NCBI RefSeq assembly: GCF_004367585.1
Contig: NZ_CP038015.1
Span: forward strand, 3,664,001-3,728,000
Length of the DNA: 64,000 bases
Reading direction: 5' to 3'
Source: Paenisporosarcina antarctica
GTDB lineage: Bacteria > Bacillota > Bacilli > Bacillales_A > Planococcaceae
This document shows positions 16,673-25,575 of the stretch, piece after piece. Position numbers and translations under genes: made by a program. Under the pieces are notes generated by a model. The model searched no databases. It saw only the letters and a list, made by a program, of their open reading frames with translations, and was not told where the DNA came from. Position 1 is the first letter of the stretch, and every line of letters starts with the position of its first letter.

Positions 16673-17901
16673 TGAACATGTTCTTCTTTATAACGCTTCG
16701 TTTTATCCCAAGCAATCGTTTTACCGCGTACACGGTTGATTGAATAAGAATAGATAGCACGAAATAGAAGTATCAAAAATAGTTGTGAATAAGTGAAGTA
16801 CATAATCATGCCTACTATTAAATTAATAGCTGATGTATTTTTATTAAATATCATACTACCTACTATTTGGAACGAAAATACCAAATAACTTAAAAACCAA
16901 ATCATTATTAGTGGTTGCGTCATTACAGGTAAGTCCACACCAGTTAAACTTAATACAAACCAAGTGTTTGAAAAAAGTAACATAATGACGAAAAAGAAAT
17001 AGGTTAATAAATGTTGTCCCGTATGATACAAAACTTTTCCCCGCCAATATGTGGGATCATAAAATAATTTCTCTAGTAGATACAAGTTCCCAATTAACCA
17101 TCGAGTCCGTTGTTTAATAAACGCTCTTAGATTTTCAGGTTCTTGTTCCCAGGTTTCCGCTTCAGGTACAATTGGCAAAAGGTAATCTTTAGCTGTAATA
17201 CGAATGGTCAGTTCAGCATCTTCTGCCAACGCGTATGGATCATATCCACCTACCTCTTCAATTACCGATCGCTTCAATAACATATTTGTCCCTGGAAGTG
17301 ATCCTGTTTTAAAAAGAGCCCAACGGCCGCATTGCATTAGTAATTGAAAGACTTGAAATTCAATTGAAATCATTCGTGTTAATAGATTTTTTTCTTGATT
17401 AATTGTACGAACATAACCAATTGCACCCGCTGCGTTGGGAGTCTGTTCAGCAACCTCAACCAGTAGCTTTAACGCATCATGGTTTGGTTGATTATCAGCA
17501 TCATAGATAATGAAGTAATCTGATTCGGTTATGGACAGACCATAGTTTAATACGCGAGATTTTCCTTTTGGATTCCCGTCAGATACTTGAACATAGTGAC
17601 AATTTAAAAATGATGATGAAAATTCTCGACCAATTTCAGCTGTTTCATCGGTGGATTGATCATCAAGTAAGTAAACATCCATTTTTCCAGGATACGTGAG
17701 TTTTAACATGGCTTCCAACGTGTTTCTAATAACAATTCCTTCATTATGCGCTGGAATAAGTATGGCCACTGACGGATAGAAGTCTAATTTTTTCCTAATG
17801 ATCTTTCTTTGTCTAAAGTAAATTCCTGCTATCGTTAAGATTGAATAATAAATCAGCAGAAATCCAAAAAATATGATGACACTAAGTAAAATTATTTTCA
17901 T
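16669..17901 (-). CDS. ydaM: Family 2 glycosyltransferase, membrane (YdaM-like)
   Basis: 410 residues. It has an N-terminal membrane helix, a GT-A domain and three or more C-terminal helices, the layout of processive polysaccharide synthases. The motifs are IPAHNEG, LLDDQSTDET, the DADNQP metal site, EDAELTIR and the QRTRW acceptor motif. Such enzymes polymerise and export beta-linked polysaccharides. The start overlaps the upstream GGDEF-like gene by 4 bases, so the two are translationally coupled. Confidence 0.85.
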   Translation of the reverse strand: MKIILLSVIIFFGFLLIYYSILTIAGIYFRQRKIIRKKLDFYPSVAILIPAHNEGIVIRNTLEAMLKLTYPGKMDVYLLDDQSTDETAEIGREFSSSFLNCHYVQVSDGNPKGKSRVLNYGLSITESDYFIIYDADNQPNHDALKLLVEVAEQTPNAAGAIGYVRTINQEKNLLTRMISIEFQVFQLLMQCGRWALFKTGSLPGTNMLLKRSVIEEVGGYDPYALAEDAELTIRITAKDYLLPIVPEAETWEQEPENLRAFIKQRTRWLIGNLYLLEKLFYDPTYWRGKVLYHTGQHLLTYFFFVIMLLFSNTWFVLSLTGVDLPVMTQPLIMIWFLSYLVFSFQIVGSMIFNKNTSAINLIVGMIMYFTYSQLFLILLFRAIYSYSINRVRGKTIAWDKTKRYKEEHVQ

Positions 17902-18677
17902 GCAAAACTCCCTACCTTTAAATGTGATTTCGTGTCTTGTAGGTATTCAACTCGCTTCGTAGTGAAATTTACAGGGAGTTCAGTAATGTTTACTTTTCCT
18001 CTTAATTTATCTATTACTCGAGATTGCACAATCTGACATCCGTCTTCGCTTGTATTTTGTAAGAAAACAAGAAATGTTGAAGTGTCTGTCAGGGTGAAAA
18101 AGTCAAACTGATCTCTCGTGCTATCCTCAATGACTTCCGCCAGTATCTTCTTATATATTTGTTCCTTATTCTTTTTTACATTTACACTTATTTGCATTAA
18201 AAAGCCCATTTCATTCCTTCGTTTTAATCCTACTAAATTAATTGACACTCGTTCTGAGAATTCTTTATTCGTTAGTAAACGAGAGTGGGTACTCACAAAC
18301 TTTTGTAATTCGAAGTTTTTTAGTTTTTCAAACTCTAATGTTATTTTCAACTTCTGAAGATGATGAGCTGAATACCAAATAGAAAGAATAGACACAAAGT
18401 AAACAATATTCAATAATACAAATTCTATCTGCTGTTGTTGCAGATAATTCTCAGTAAATGCCAGACCTGTTAAAGTAAATCCATACACCAGAGTAGTAAT
18501 AACAATAAACATAAATGACCAATTCCATTTTATTAGGAATAGAATGATAATCATGCTAGCCAAAACAACGATATGTATCAACACAAGGGATTGCGGTAAG
18601 AAATAAAGTGCAAACACTTGAGCGTATACAAAGAGAATAAACGGTATTGCAATTAACATGTTATTTAGATACCTCAT
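17898..18677 (-). CDS. ydaK: Membrane protein with degenerate GGDEF domain (YdaK-like)
   Basis: 259 residues. Four N-terminal membrane helices (to about residue 105) are followed by a GGDEF-like domain. Aligning around FFTLTDTSTFLVFL puts DTSTF where GGDEF should be, so it cannot be a cyclase. An Arg-Asp-Gln-Phe-Asp segment just before may correspond to the c-di-GMP inhibitory site, shifted by one residue from RxxD. B. subtilis YdaK is a degenerate GGDEF c-di-GMP receptor that activates its polysaccharide operon. Here the receptor gene comes first in the operon. Confidence 0.78.
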   Translation of the reverse strand: MRYLNNMLIAIPFILFVYAQVFALYFLPQSLVLIHIVVLASMIIILFLIKWNWSFMFIVITTLVYGFTLTGLAFTENYLQQQQIEFVLLNIVYFVSILSIWYSAHHLQKLKITLEFEKLKNFELQKFVSTHSRLLTNKEFSERVSINLVGLKRRNEMGFLMQISVNVKKNKEQIYKKILAEVIEDSTRDQFDFFTLTDTSTFLVFLQNTSEDGCQIVQSRVIDKLRGKVNITELPVNFTTKRVEYLQDTKSHLKVGSFA

Positions 18678-19604
18678 TTAATTCCCTACTTTCTAGTCAT
18701 GTTTTTTATAATTAAATGTTATCAATTTTTAGGCTTATCGAATCTATTTCTATATCTCCTCTCTAAATTATTTAATAAACGATCAAACTATTTATTGTCC
18801 AATCTATTTTATTTATGACACCCATACAATAAACTAGATAAATCAAAATTAAGATGAAGCTGCGACATTAATAAATCCTTATTAATACCAATTATATACA
18901 TCATTATAACTATATAATTCCGTAATTTTTGTCGCACTGTGTTATTCATATAGTTCTATTTATGCATTATAAACTCTAAAGTTGTCGAATTTTACCTTTA
19001 TGCCTATTTTTTTGGAGTTCATGGGAAAATAGAATGTTTATATCATGTCCCTTTCCATAAAGAAGCAGAATCACTGAGCTGTGCATCTCCTTTTATACTC
19101 CAAGCAGGATTCGGCTAGTCACTGCTTAATTAAATTATAGGAGATTGTATTATTGTTATCCTCACTCAGAAGTGTGCTCTTTTGAAATCATTTGTCTACT
19201 GAATCATTCAACTTTGGGTACTCTTTTCTACTACTCTTGTCTAGAGAAGGTATACTTTTGTACCGAATCAATTCTTCTTTAGAGGGGGTAGTTTGAAATA
19301 GTTTTAATATTTTACAGAGTAGAGGGATTGCTGGAAGAGCAATAACAATAGGAGAAAATCCAATCGTCATTCCTAATATAGGTTCTTATCTTTATGGATG
19401 AAAAAGTTTTAAAGTAATCCAATACTTTTACCATTTATCGCTAATTTTAGTTATTAAAATGCTATCGGAGTATTTACGACTGGGGATACAAGGAGAAAAA
19501 ATCAATGGACTTGCAAATATTTAAGTTGAAAAAATAAATTAATTTAACAAGTAAAAATCTCATTTTTGTTCATCCTAATACAATTACTAATTGGGAGGAT
19601 TAAA
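18678..19604. other. Long AT-rich intergenic region between divergent genes
   Basis: About 930 bases between the yda-like operon and the M28 peptidase gene. A 60-codon minus-strand frame (19188-19370) has a hydrophobic N-terminus but no correctly spaced ribosome site and no recognised family. Nothing else convincing is seen; promoters for both divergent units should lie here. Confidence 0.5.
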
Positions 19605-20963
19605 ATGAAGAAATCCATATTTAAAGTTATATTTGTAGCGATTTTAGCACTTGGCACGGTTGCTCCCATTGCGACTCTCGCGACACATTACACCTCTACA
19701 CAAGTTGAAAAATCAGTTAATCTTGAAAACACAATTCTACAAACAATTGACTCCGACTCGATGTTTAACAATATTAAATTCCTATCCAAGTCGCCTCGAG
19801 TTGCAGGCACAGAGCAAGAAGATGATGCGGTTGCCTATATCAAAAAGAATTTTGAATCATATGGTTATAAAACTGAAGTTCAAGCTTTCACTTTCACTGA
19901 TTACACTGCACCTCACACCATTAAATTATCTATAGATCGCTTTACAAAAAGTTTAGATCCACAGGCTTTGGAATATTCGATAAGTGGACAGGTATCTGGT
20001 GAAATTGTCACAGCTGGACTTGGTAAAGTTGAAGAGCTACAATATCTAAATTTAACCGGTAAAATTGCGCTATTGGAACGTGGTGAGATTAGTTTTAATG
20101 ATAAAATGTCTAATGTTATTGCAAAAGGTGCTGTAGGTGTAATCTTTTACAACAATGTTCCTGGCATTATCATGGGTAGCCTTGGCGAAGTAAATAAGGC
20201 ACTTGTTCCTGCGGTGTTATTGACAGAAGCTGAAGGTGACGAGTTGGTGAAACATATTAACAAGAAGCCTATTACACATGCGTCAATAACAATAAAAGGT
20301 TCAAAATCTCAAAAAAACATTTCACATAATGTCATTGCTACAAAGATGCCAACAAGTAACTTAAAACAAGTAAATAAATCAAGTAAGATAGACAAAGATA
20401 TTATTGTGATTAGCGCACATCATGACTCAGTTGCAGGTGCACCAGGTGCCAATGATAATGCGTCGGGAGCTGCTATGACACTTGAACTGTCACGTGTAAT
20501 GAAAAATATTCCTAGCGAGACTGAAATTCGTTTTATCACGTTTGGTGCAGAAGAGTTTGGATTACTTGGTTCTACTCACTACGTCGCGAATTTAACTAAG
20601 GATGAAATCAGCCGTATATCTGCGAATTTCAATCTAGATATGGTGGGAAGTAAAGATGCTGGTGAATTAATCTTACAGACAGCTGACGGCAAGCAGAATC
20701 TTGTCACACAACAAGCTCAGGCAGCTAGTACAAAGTTAAATGGTGAACCAACACCCGTTAATCAAGGGGACCGGAGTGATCATGTACCTTTTGCAAACGT
20801 CGGTATTCCCTCTGCTCTCTTCATTCATAATCCAGCTGAGCCTTGGTATCACAAGCCAGAAGATAAAATCGACAAAATTAGTAAAGAGAAACTACAAGAT
20901 GTAGCAGAAATCGTTAGTATTGCTTTATGGAATCAAATTCGTATCGATCATCAAGTAAAATAA
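19605..20963 (+). CDS. Secreted M28 aminopeptidase with PA domain (YwaD-like)
   Basis: 452 residues: a signal peptide (about 1-27), a protease-associated domain around 115-240, and an M28 zinc peptidase. The di-zinc site is visible in ISAHHDSV (His), PGANDNASG (Asp), GAEEFGLLGS (Glu-Glu), NLDMVG (Asp) and the C-terminal YHKPEDKID (His). The ATG at 19605 follows GGGAGG; upstream in-frame codons lack a site. It releases N-terminal residues from extracellular peptides. Monocistronic with its own terminator. Confidence 0.9.
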   Translation: MKKSIFKVIFVAILALGTVAPIATLATHYTSTQVEKSVNLENTILQTIDSDSMFNNIKFLSKSPRVAGTEQEDDAVAYIKKNFESYGYKTEVQAFTFTDYTAPHTIKLSIDRFTKSLDPQALEYSISGQVSGEIVTAGLGKVEELQYLNLTGKIALLERGEISFNDKMSNVIAKGAVGVIFYNNVPGIIMGSLGEVNKALVPAVLLTEAEGDELVKHINKKPITHASITIKGSKSQKNISHNVIATKMPTSNLKQVNKSSKIDKDIIVISAHHDSVAGAPGANDNASGAAMTLELSRVMKNIPSETEIRFITFGAEEFGLLGSTHYVANLTKDEISRISANFNLDMVGSKDAGELILQTADGKQNLVTQQAQAASTKLNGEPTPVNQGDRSDHVPFANVGIPSALFIHNPAEPWYHKPEDKIDKISKEKLQDVAEIVSIALWNQIRIDHQVK

Positions 20964-20973
20964 CTCATACATG

Positions 20974-21026
20974 AAAAACCCCACGTATCTTGAGTACACT
21001 AAACAAGCTACGTAGGGGTTTTTGTT
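20974..21026 (+). terminator. Terminator of the M28 peptidase gene
   Basis: AAACCCCACGTA pairs with TACGTAGGGGTTT (one mismatch) and ends in a T run. Confidence 0.85.
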
Positions 21027-21180
21027 TAATTAGATGGATAAAGCAGGAATTGGATTTTGGTTAACGAATATTACTTATGAGGTAAACCTTTTCTTATTCT
21101 TAAAGGAGAATTAAATTAACTGTATATTTTGCATGAAAAAGTATTTAATAGAAGAGTTTTAAGTGTGTTTACATTAAGGG

Positions 21181-21558
21181 GTGTCTGCTATTCAAAAATA
21201 TTTTTTACTATTAATGCTCTTTTTTTCAATATTAATTATTGTTGTTTTTACTTCCATTTTTTCTACATACCCTGAACTATTGCCAGAAAATAAAGGTGAA
21301 TATTCACTCTTTATTATGTGGGGTGAAGAGGCACGATTAGAAGAAGATGGAATGCGTAAATGGCCGCAAGCATTTAACAATAGTAAGATAACGACTATGA
21401 ATATAAGCTGCGATTTGGAATACACGAATACCAAATATCCAAAATTGGGTATTGAAAAAAATCCTGTTTTTATTATCTTTGACTATAAAGGGATAGTTTT
21501 GAAAACGCATAATATTCAAGAGGCAACAAAATTTATAAAAGAAAATTTACCAGGTTAA
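21181..21558 (+). CDS. Membrane-anchored small protein, possibly thioredoxin-like
   Basis: 125 residues, not assigned to a family. One membrane helix (about 7-27) is followed by an extracellular part containing LFIMWGEEARLEEDG and, near the end, KNPVFIIFDYKGIVLKT. The Pro before a beta strand and the following glycine resemble the cis-Pro end of a thioredoxin fold, but no CxxC is present. The GTG at 21181 is the first in-frame start after a stop and its ribosome site is poorly spaced, so the start is uncertain. Confidence 0.5.
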   Translation: MSAIQKYFLLLMLFFSILIIVVFTSIFSTYPELLPENKGEYSLFIMWGEEARLEEDGMRKWPQAFNNSKITTMNISCDLEYTNTKYPKLGIEKNPVFIIFDYKGIVLKTHNIQEATKFIKENLPG

Positions 21559-21576
21559 TAGTAAATAGAATGAAAA

Positions 21577-21601
21577 TAAAAAGACACCGCAAATGCGGTG
21601 T
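21577..21601 (-). terminator. Terminator of the YueD-like gene
   Basis: ACACCGC-ATTT-GCGGTGT followed by CTTTTTA on the minus strand, 65 bases past the stop codon. Confidence 0.8.
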
Positions 21602-21665
21602 AATCAGTTATGAAAATCCCTGTTTTTCGAGAGGATTTCTATCATTATCGACTAAAGAAATCAAA

Positions 21666-22391
21666 CTAATAATTTCTAATATCAACTATTGAACCAACTT
21701 CTTTAAAGTCTTCATTTTCCATGAATGAGATAAGTTTTTGTGCAGTTTGTTGTGCACTGCTTAGTAATCCTTGTTCTTTGTACTCAATAAATTTATCAAG
21801 TAGAGGGAAAGCTTCTTCTTTACTTGCTCTTATTATTTCTTGCATTCCGGTGTCGATGATGCCCGGAGCGATTGAGACAATGTCTACTGGATGCTGTGCA
21901 TTTAATTGCTCAATTGCGACTACTCGTGAAAAATGATCAATGCCCGCTTTTGTTGCACAGTATGTTCCCCAGCCTTCATACGCATTTCGGCCCGCTCCGG
22001 AAGATATATTGACGATACGTTTACTTACATTAGAATCCTTCAATTTAGAAATAAATGCATTCGAAATAATCATGGGTGCTGTTAAATTAACTGCAATTGC
22101 ATTCGTTATTTCTTCCGCATTCACTGAGCCTATTATGCCTATTGGATTAACCATTCCAGCATTATTAATAAGCGTGAACGATACCGCATGTTGTGGCGCA
22201 GCTGCAATTATTTCATTTGTAAGAGATTCGAGTTTCTCCGTTTCAGAAAGATCTGCCTTAATGAATTTAACCCCATCTATTTTACTCTCTGTTCGAGCAA
22301 TCCCAATAACAAAGTGTCCCGCTCCGCTCAATTGTTTTGCCAGTTCAAAACCAATTCCTTTTGACGCACCTGTAACAACATAAACCTTCAT
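21666..22391 (-). CDS. Short-chain dehydrogenase, YueD-like (benzil reductase type)
   Basis: 241 residues of the SDR family. VTGASKGIGFELA is the NADPH-binding loop, LINNAGMVNPIG the NNAG motif, and YCATKAG (with ISSGAG upstream) the Tyr-Lys-Ser catalytic set. SFSPG-like SIAPGIIDTGMQ follows. Resemblance to B. subtilis YueD, which reduces benzil to (S)-benzoin, runs over the whole length; the physiological substrate is unknown. Ribosome site GGAAGGGAATGG precedes the ATG. Confidence 0.85.
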   Translation of the reverse strand: MKVYVVTGASKGIGFELAKQLSGAGHFVIGIARTESKIDGVKFIKADLSETEKLESLTNEIIAAAPQHAVSFTLINNAGMVNPIGIIGSVNAEEITNAIAVNLTAPMIISNAFISKLKDSNVSKRIVNISSGAGRNAYEGWGTYCATKAGIDHFSRVVAIEQLNAQHPVDIVSIAPGIIDTGMQEIIRASKEEAFPLLDKFIEYKEQGLLSSAQQTAQKLISFMENEDFKEVGSIVDIRNY

Positions 22392-22490
22392 TTATTCCAT
22401 TCCCTTCCAAGCCAACTCGTTAGTATTCAAACGTAAAATTCTATATGTTTATCTCTTTCTTAAAATTACAAACTACATAAAAATGAATCA

Positions 22491-22697
22491 TTACTGCTCT
22501 TTTTTTGGAGTTGTTTCTTCATACTCTACTTGGTGTTTCGTATCTTGAAGCGCTGTAGAATTGCTGTCATCTTTCTTACCTTCCATTGCATCATTAAATG
22601 GCGTGAAAAAGTTTAGGGGTAATCGACGATGATTGAATAATCTCCAAAGTGTCCAACAGATGACACCAATTAACATTGCTAAAATAATGTAACCCAT
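22491..22697 (-). CDS. Small membrane protein, DUF3951-like
   Basis: 68 residues: an N-terminal membrane helix (GYIILAMLIGVICWTLWRLF), then RLPLNFFTPFNDAMEGK and a charged tail. The LP-N-TPF-D motif resembles small Bacillus DUF3951 proteins of unknown function. The ATG at 22697 was chosen with AAGGGG upstream; an in-frame GTG lies three codons earlier. Confidence 0.55.
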   Translation of the reverse strand: MGYIILAMLIGVICWTLWRLFNHRRLPLNFFTPFNDAMEGKKDDSNSTALQDTKHQVEYEETTPKKEQ

Positions 22698-22943
22698 ATG
22701 ATACACACCCCTTTTTCTTTTATTGTAACTTATCTTAACCGAATGATGGCTCACTCAATGGTATTTATCCGTCTACTAATTTTTATATTCCTTCATTTTG
22801 CATATTTCCTGGGAATACATATTTATCCCAGTACAGATAAACAAACTTCAATTAACACCTTCTTTAATGCTTTTCAATAATATTATAGGACATTTAACGT
22901 AATTTTATATACTTTTCATACTAGTGCATCCCATTTAAGAAAA

Positions 22944-22964
22944 ACCGGGCAAAGTGCGCCCGGT
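22944..22964 (-). terminator. Terminator-like hairpin, minus strand
   Basis: ACCGGGC/GCCCGGT with a 7-base loop; on the minus strand it ends in TTTTTCTT. It flanks the repeat at 22993-23220 and has no clear gene upstream. Confidence 0.6.
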
Positions 22965-22992
22965 CCTTTAAGAAGGGTAACTATAGGTACCC

Positions 22993-23220
22993 GTTTATTT
23001 CCGCTACGGTGGACGCTTTTCGCGGGCTTGGCTTCAGTATCCTCGTCACTGCGAAAACATGTGCTCCTGCGGTTACTCGTCGCAAAGATATTGGACTCCA
23101 ATATCTTTCCAGCGGGATCAGCGGGACAGGTGAGACCCCGCAGATCGGAAAGCATCCGCCTGTTTCTGCATGGCTACGCTAGCTTCGAAACATGAAAGGG
23201 CGTTGAAACGGAAATCAACA
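22993..23220 (-). repeat. Dispersed MITE-like repeat with central hairpin
   Basis: Read on the minus strand it starts TTGATTTCCGTTTCAAC, contains CTTTCATGTTTCGAAGCTAG and the perfect inverted repeat AAAGATATTGGA/TCCAATATCTTT, then GAGTAACCGCAGGAG, and ends GTAGCGGAAATAAACGGG. It matches 44551-44772 in inverse orientation. No transposase inside. Confidence 0.7.
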
Positions 23221-23304
23221 ATACTAATGAATCAATTTTTTTGTCCAAAACACCCGAAATACTGGATTCATGGCTCACTAAATTTATATACTTTCATATT
23301 TTGT

Positions 23305-23350
23305 AAAAAAGCCGTCATATTACAAGTTTTCACTTGCAACATGACGGCTT
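23305..23350 (-). terminator. Terminator of the aldehyde dehydrogenase operon
   Basis: AAGCCGTCAT(G)TTGCAAGTG pairs with CACTTG-type complement and ATGACGGCTT; a T run follows on the minus strand. Confidence 0.9.
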
Positions 23351-23355
23351 TATAC

Positions 23356-23724
23356 TTAAACTTTTGAGCTTGCTTGTATTTCATGATACTCCTCTTCAGT
23401 AAACGCGCGCGATCTGGTTAAAAATCGTTTACCTTCTACGCCTTCTAGAGAAAACATGCCGCCTCGACCGTCTATCACATCGATAATTAATTGCGTATGT
23501 TTCCAATAGTCATATTGGCTTTTGTGCATATAGAAAGGACTATCACCAATTGAACCGAGCAGCACATCTTGATCGCCCACTATCAAATCACCATCTGGGA
23601 AACACATAGGCGCTGACCCATCACAACAACCTCCTGATTGGTGGAACATCACTTGCCCGTGCTTGCTTTTCAACAATTCAATTAGTTCAAGCGTAGCATC
23701 CGTCGCAATGACTCGTTCAATCAT
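23356..23724 (-). CDS. DUF779 protein, aldehyde dehydrogenase partner
   Basis: 122 residues of the DUF779 family, usually encoded next to aldehyde dehydrogenases as here (18 bases downstream of one). A Cys-rich turn, HQSGGCCDGSAPMC, and later His/Tyr residues (YMHKSQYDYWKHTQ) could bind metal. Function unknown; its constant company suggests an accessory or sensor role for aldehyde oxidation. The ribosome site GAAAGGAG precedes the ATG. Confidence 0.85.
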   Translation of the reverse strand: MIERVIATDATLELIELLKSKHGQVMFHQSGGCCDGSAPMCFPDGDLIVGDQDVLLGSIGDSPFYMHKSQYDYWKHTQLIIDVIDGRGGMFSLEGVEGKRFLTRSRAFTEEEYHEIQASSKV

Positions 23725-23742
23725 TGGTTATTCTCCTTTCAA

Positions 23743-25263
23743 TCAAAAGAATCCTAATTTATCTTCACTGTAGCTAACTAGTAAGTTTTTCGTTTGTTGA
23801 TAATGATTTAACATCATTAAGTGATTTTCGCGACCGATACCTGACATTTTGTATCCACCGAACGCAGCATGCGCTGGGTAAGCATGGTAACAGTTTGTCC
23901 ATACGCGACCTGCTTGAATCGCACGTCCGAAACGGTATGCAGTGTTCATGTTACGAGACCATACACCTGCACCAAGACCGTATAACGTATCGTTGGCTAT
24001 TTCTAATGCTTCTTCTTGCGTTTTGAACGTTGTTACTGAGACAACTGGACCAAAAATTTCTTCTTGGAAAATACGCATTTTGTTATTCCCTTTGAAGACA
24101 GTTGGTTTTACATAATACCCACCAGCTAAATCGCCTTCTAAATTATTGCGTTCTCCACCAATTAGACACTCTGCTCCTTCTTGTTTACCAATATCTAAGT
24201 ATGACAAGATTTTTTCTAATTGTTCATTTGAAGCTTGTGCACCCATCATTGTGTTTGGATCTAAAGGATTACCTACTTTAATTGCTTCAACGCGTGCTAA
24301 TACTTTCTCCATGAATTTATCGTAAATCGATTCCTGAACTAACGCTCGTGAAGGACAAGTACATACTTCACCTTGATTTAATGCGAACAAAACAAATCCT
24401 TCTACTGCTTTATCTAAGAATGCATCGTCATGATCCATCACATCTTCGAAGAAAATGTTTGGTGACTTGCCACCTAATTCTAATGTAACTGGGATTAAAT
24501 TTTGGGAAGCATACTGCATGATCATTCGACCAGTTGTCGTTTCACCAGTAAATGCAACTTTCCCAATGCGCGGGTTTGATGCAAGAGGTTTCCCTGCTTC
24601 TAAACCAAAACCATTGACGACATTCAATACGCCCGGTGGTAACAGATCGCCCACTAGTTCTGCAAATACTAGAATACTAGCTGGTGTTTGCTCAGCAGGT
24701 TTTAATACGACACAGTTTCCTGCCGCAAGTGCTGGTGCAAGCTTCCAAATAGCCATTAACAATGGGAAATTCCAAGGTATTATTTGTGCTACAACACCAA
24801 TTGGTTCATGAAAATGATAAGCAACTGTATCGTTGTCAATTTGACTTAAAGATCCTTCTTGCGCACGGATCGCTCCTGCAAAGTAGCGGAAGTGATCGAT
24901 GCCAAGTGGCAAGTCAGCATTTAATGTTTCACGCACTGCTTTTCCGTTATCCCATGTTTCTGCAACTGCTAACATCTCTAAATTTTCTTCCATGCGATCA
25001 GCAATTTTATTTAAAATATTAGCACGTTCAGCTACAGATGTTTTGCCCCATGCGTCTTTTGCTGCATGAGCTGCATCTAAAGCTAGCTCAATGTCTTCAG
25101 AAGTTGAACGAGCGATTTGAGTGAAATTTTTACCCGTAATAGGCGTCACATTATCAAAATATTGACCTTTTACTGGGGCAGTCCATTTTCCGTTAATATA
25201 GTTATCATACTTCTCTTTAAAAGTTACAATTGAGCCTTTTGTGTTTGGATTTGCATATACCAT
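23743..25263 (-). CDS. NAD-dependent aldehyde dehydrogenase (AldA/ExaC type)
   Basis: 506 residues, a full-length [27 protein letters not shown] is summarised by its IPWNFP core; [10 protein letters not shown] holds the general base Glu, and [11 protein letters not shown] the catalytic Cys, here followed by a second Cys as in ExaC-type enzymes that oxidise acetaldehyde or ethanol-derived aldehydes. The ATG at 25263 sits 9 bases after GGAGG; the TTG at 25269 is too close. Forms an operon with the DUF779 gene. Confidence 0.9.
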   Translation of the reverse strand: MVYANPNTKGSIVTFKEKYDNYINGKWTAPVKGQYFDNVTPITGKNFTQIARSTSEDIELALDAAHAAKDAWGKTSVAERANILNKIADRMEENLEMLAVAETWDNGKAVRETLNADLPLGIDHFRYFAGAIRAQEGSLSQIDNDTVAYHFHEPIGVVAQIIPWNFPLLMAIWKLAPALAAGNCVVLKPAEQTPASILVFAELVGDLLPPGVLNVVNGFGLEAGKPLASNPRIGKVAFTGETTTGRMIMQYASQNLIPVTLELGGKSPNIFFEDVMDHDDAFLDKAVEGFVLFALNQGEVCTCPSRALVQESIYDKFMEKVLARVEAIKVGNPLDPNTMMGAQASNEQLEKILSYLDIGKQEGAECLIGGERNNLEGDLAGGYYVKPTVFKGNNKMRIFQEEIFGPVVSVTTFKTQEEALEIANDTLYGLGAGVWSRNMNTAYRFGRAIQAGRVWTNCYHAYPAHAAFGGYKMSGIGRENHLMMLNHYQQTKNLLVSYSEDKLGFF

Positions 25264-25433
25264 TCTCAAATTCCTCCATTTCGTTCGTAATCCCCCATTT
25301 TGTATGCGCTTCCATTCTTAGAATAAAAGAATACTAAATTAAGGAAATCCGTCCACTTCATATTGTCAGACTTCATTGAAAATTACAACATATTTGTTTA
25401 AGCAATATGTTAATAGTTTGTAAATGTCAGTCA

Positions 25434-25472
25434 AAAAAAGGTTTGTAGCGATTACTCTCGCTACAAACCTTT
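25434..25472. terminator. Terminator of the ba3 oxidase operon
   Basis: AAGGTTTGTAGCG pairs with CGCTACAAACCTT, with T runs on both strands. Confidence 0.9.
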
Positions 25473-25479
25473 TAAATTA

Positions 25480-25563
25480 TTAATCTTCTAATGTATTAAT
25501 TTCGACTATAATCGCAGTTACTAATGTAATGACAACAATTGCTGTTAACAACATGAGGACCAC
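25480..25563 (-). CDS. Small membrane protein of the oxidase operon
   Basis: 27 residues starting at a GTG, 9 bases after GTAGGAG, and 12 bases behind the stop of the subunit I gene. It is essentially one membrane helix (VLMLLTAIVVITLVTAIIVE) with a short acidic tail. Position before the operon terminator suggests a small oxidase subunit or assembly factor. No family recognised. Confidence 0.6.
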   Translation of the reverse strand: MVLMLLTAIVVITLVTAIIVEINTLED

Positions 25564-25575
25564 TTTACTCAACTC

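Noticed and set aside
19188-19370. 60-codon minus-strand frame with hydrophobic start
   Set aside because: AGGA directly abuts the ATG, which is too close for initiation, and no family resemblance was seen. It remains a weak candidate.
22916-23155. 79-codon frame in the dispersed repeat
   Set aside because: It lies wholly in the MITE-like element, lacks a ribosome site and varies between copies.
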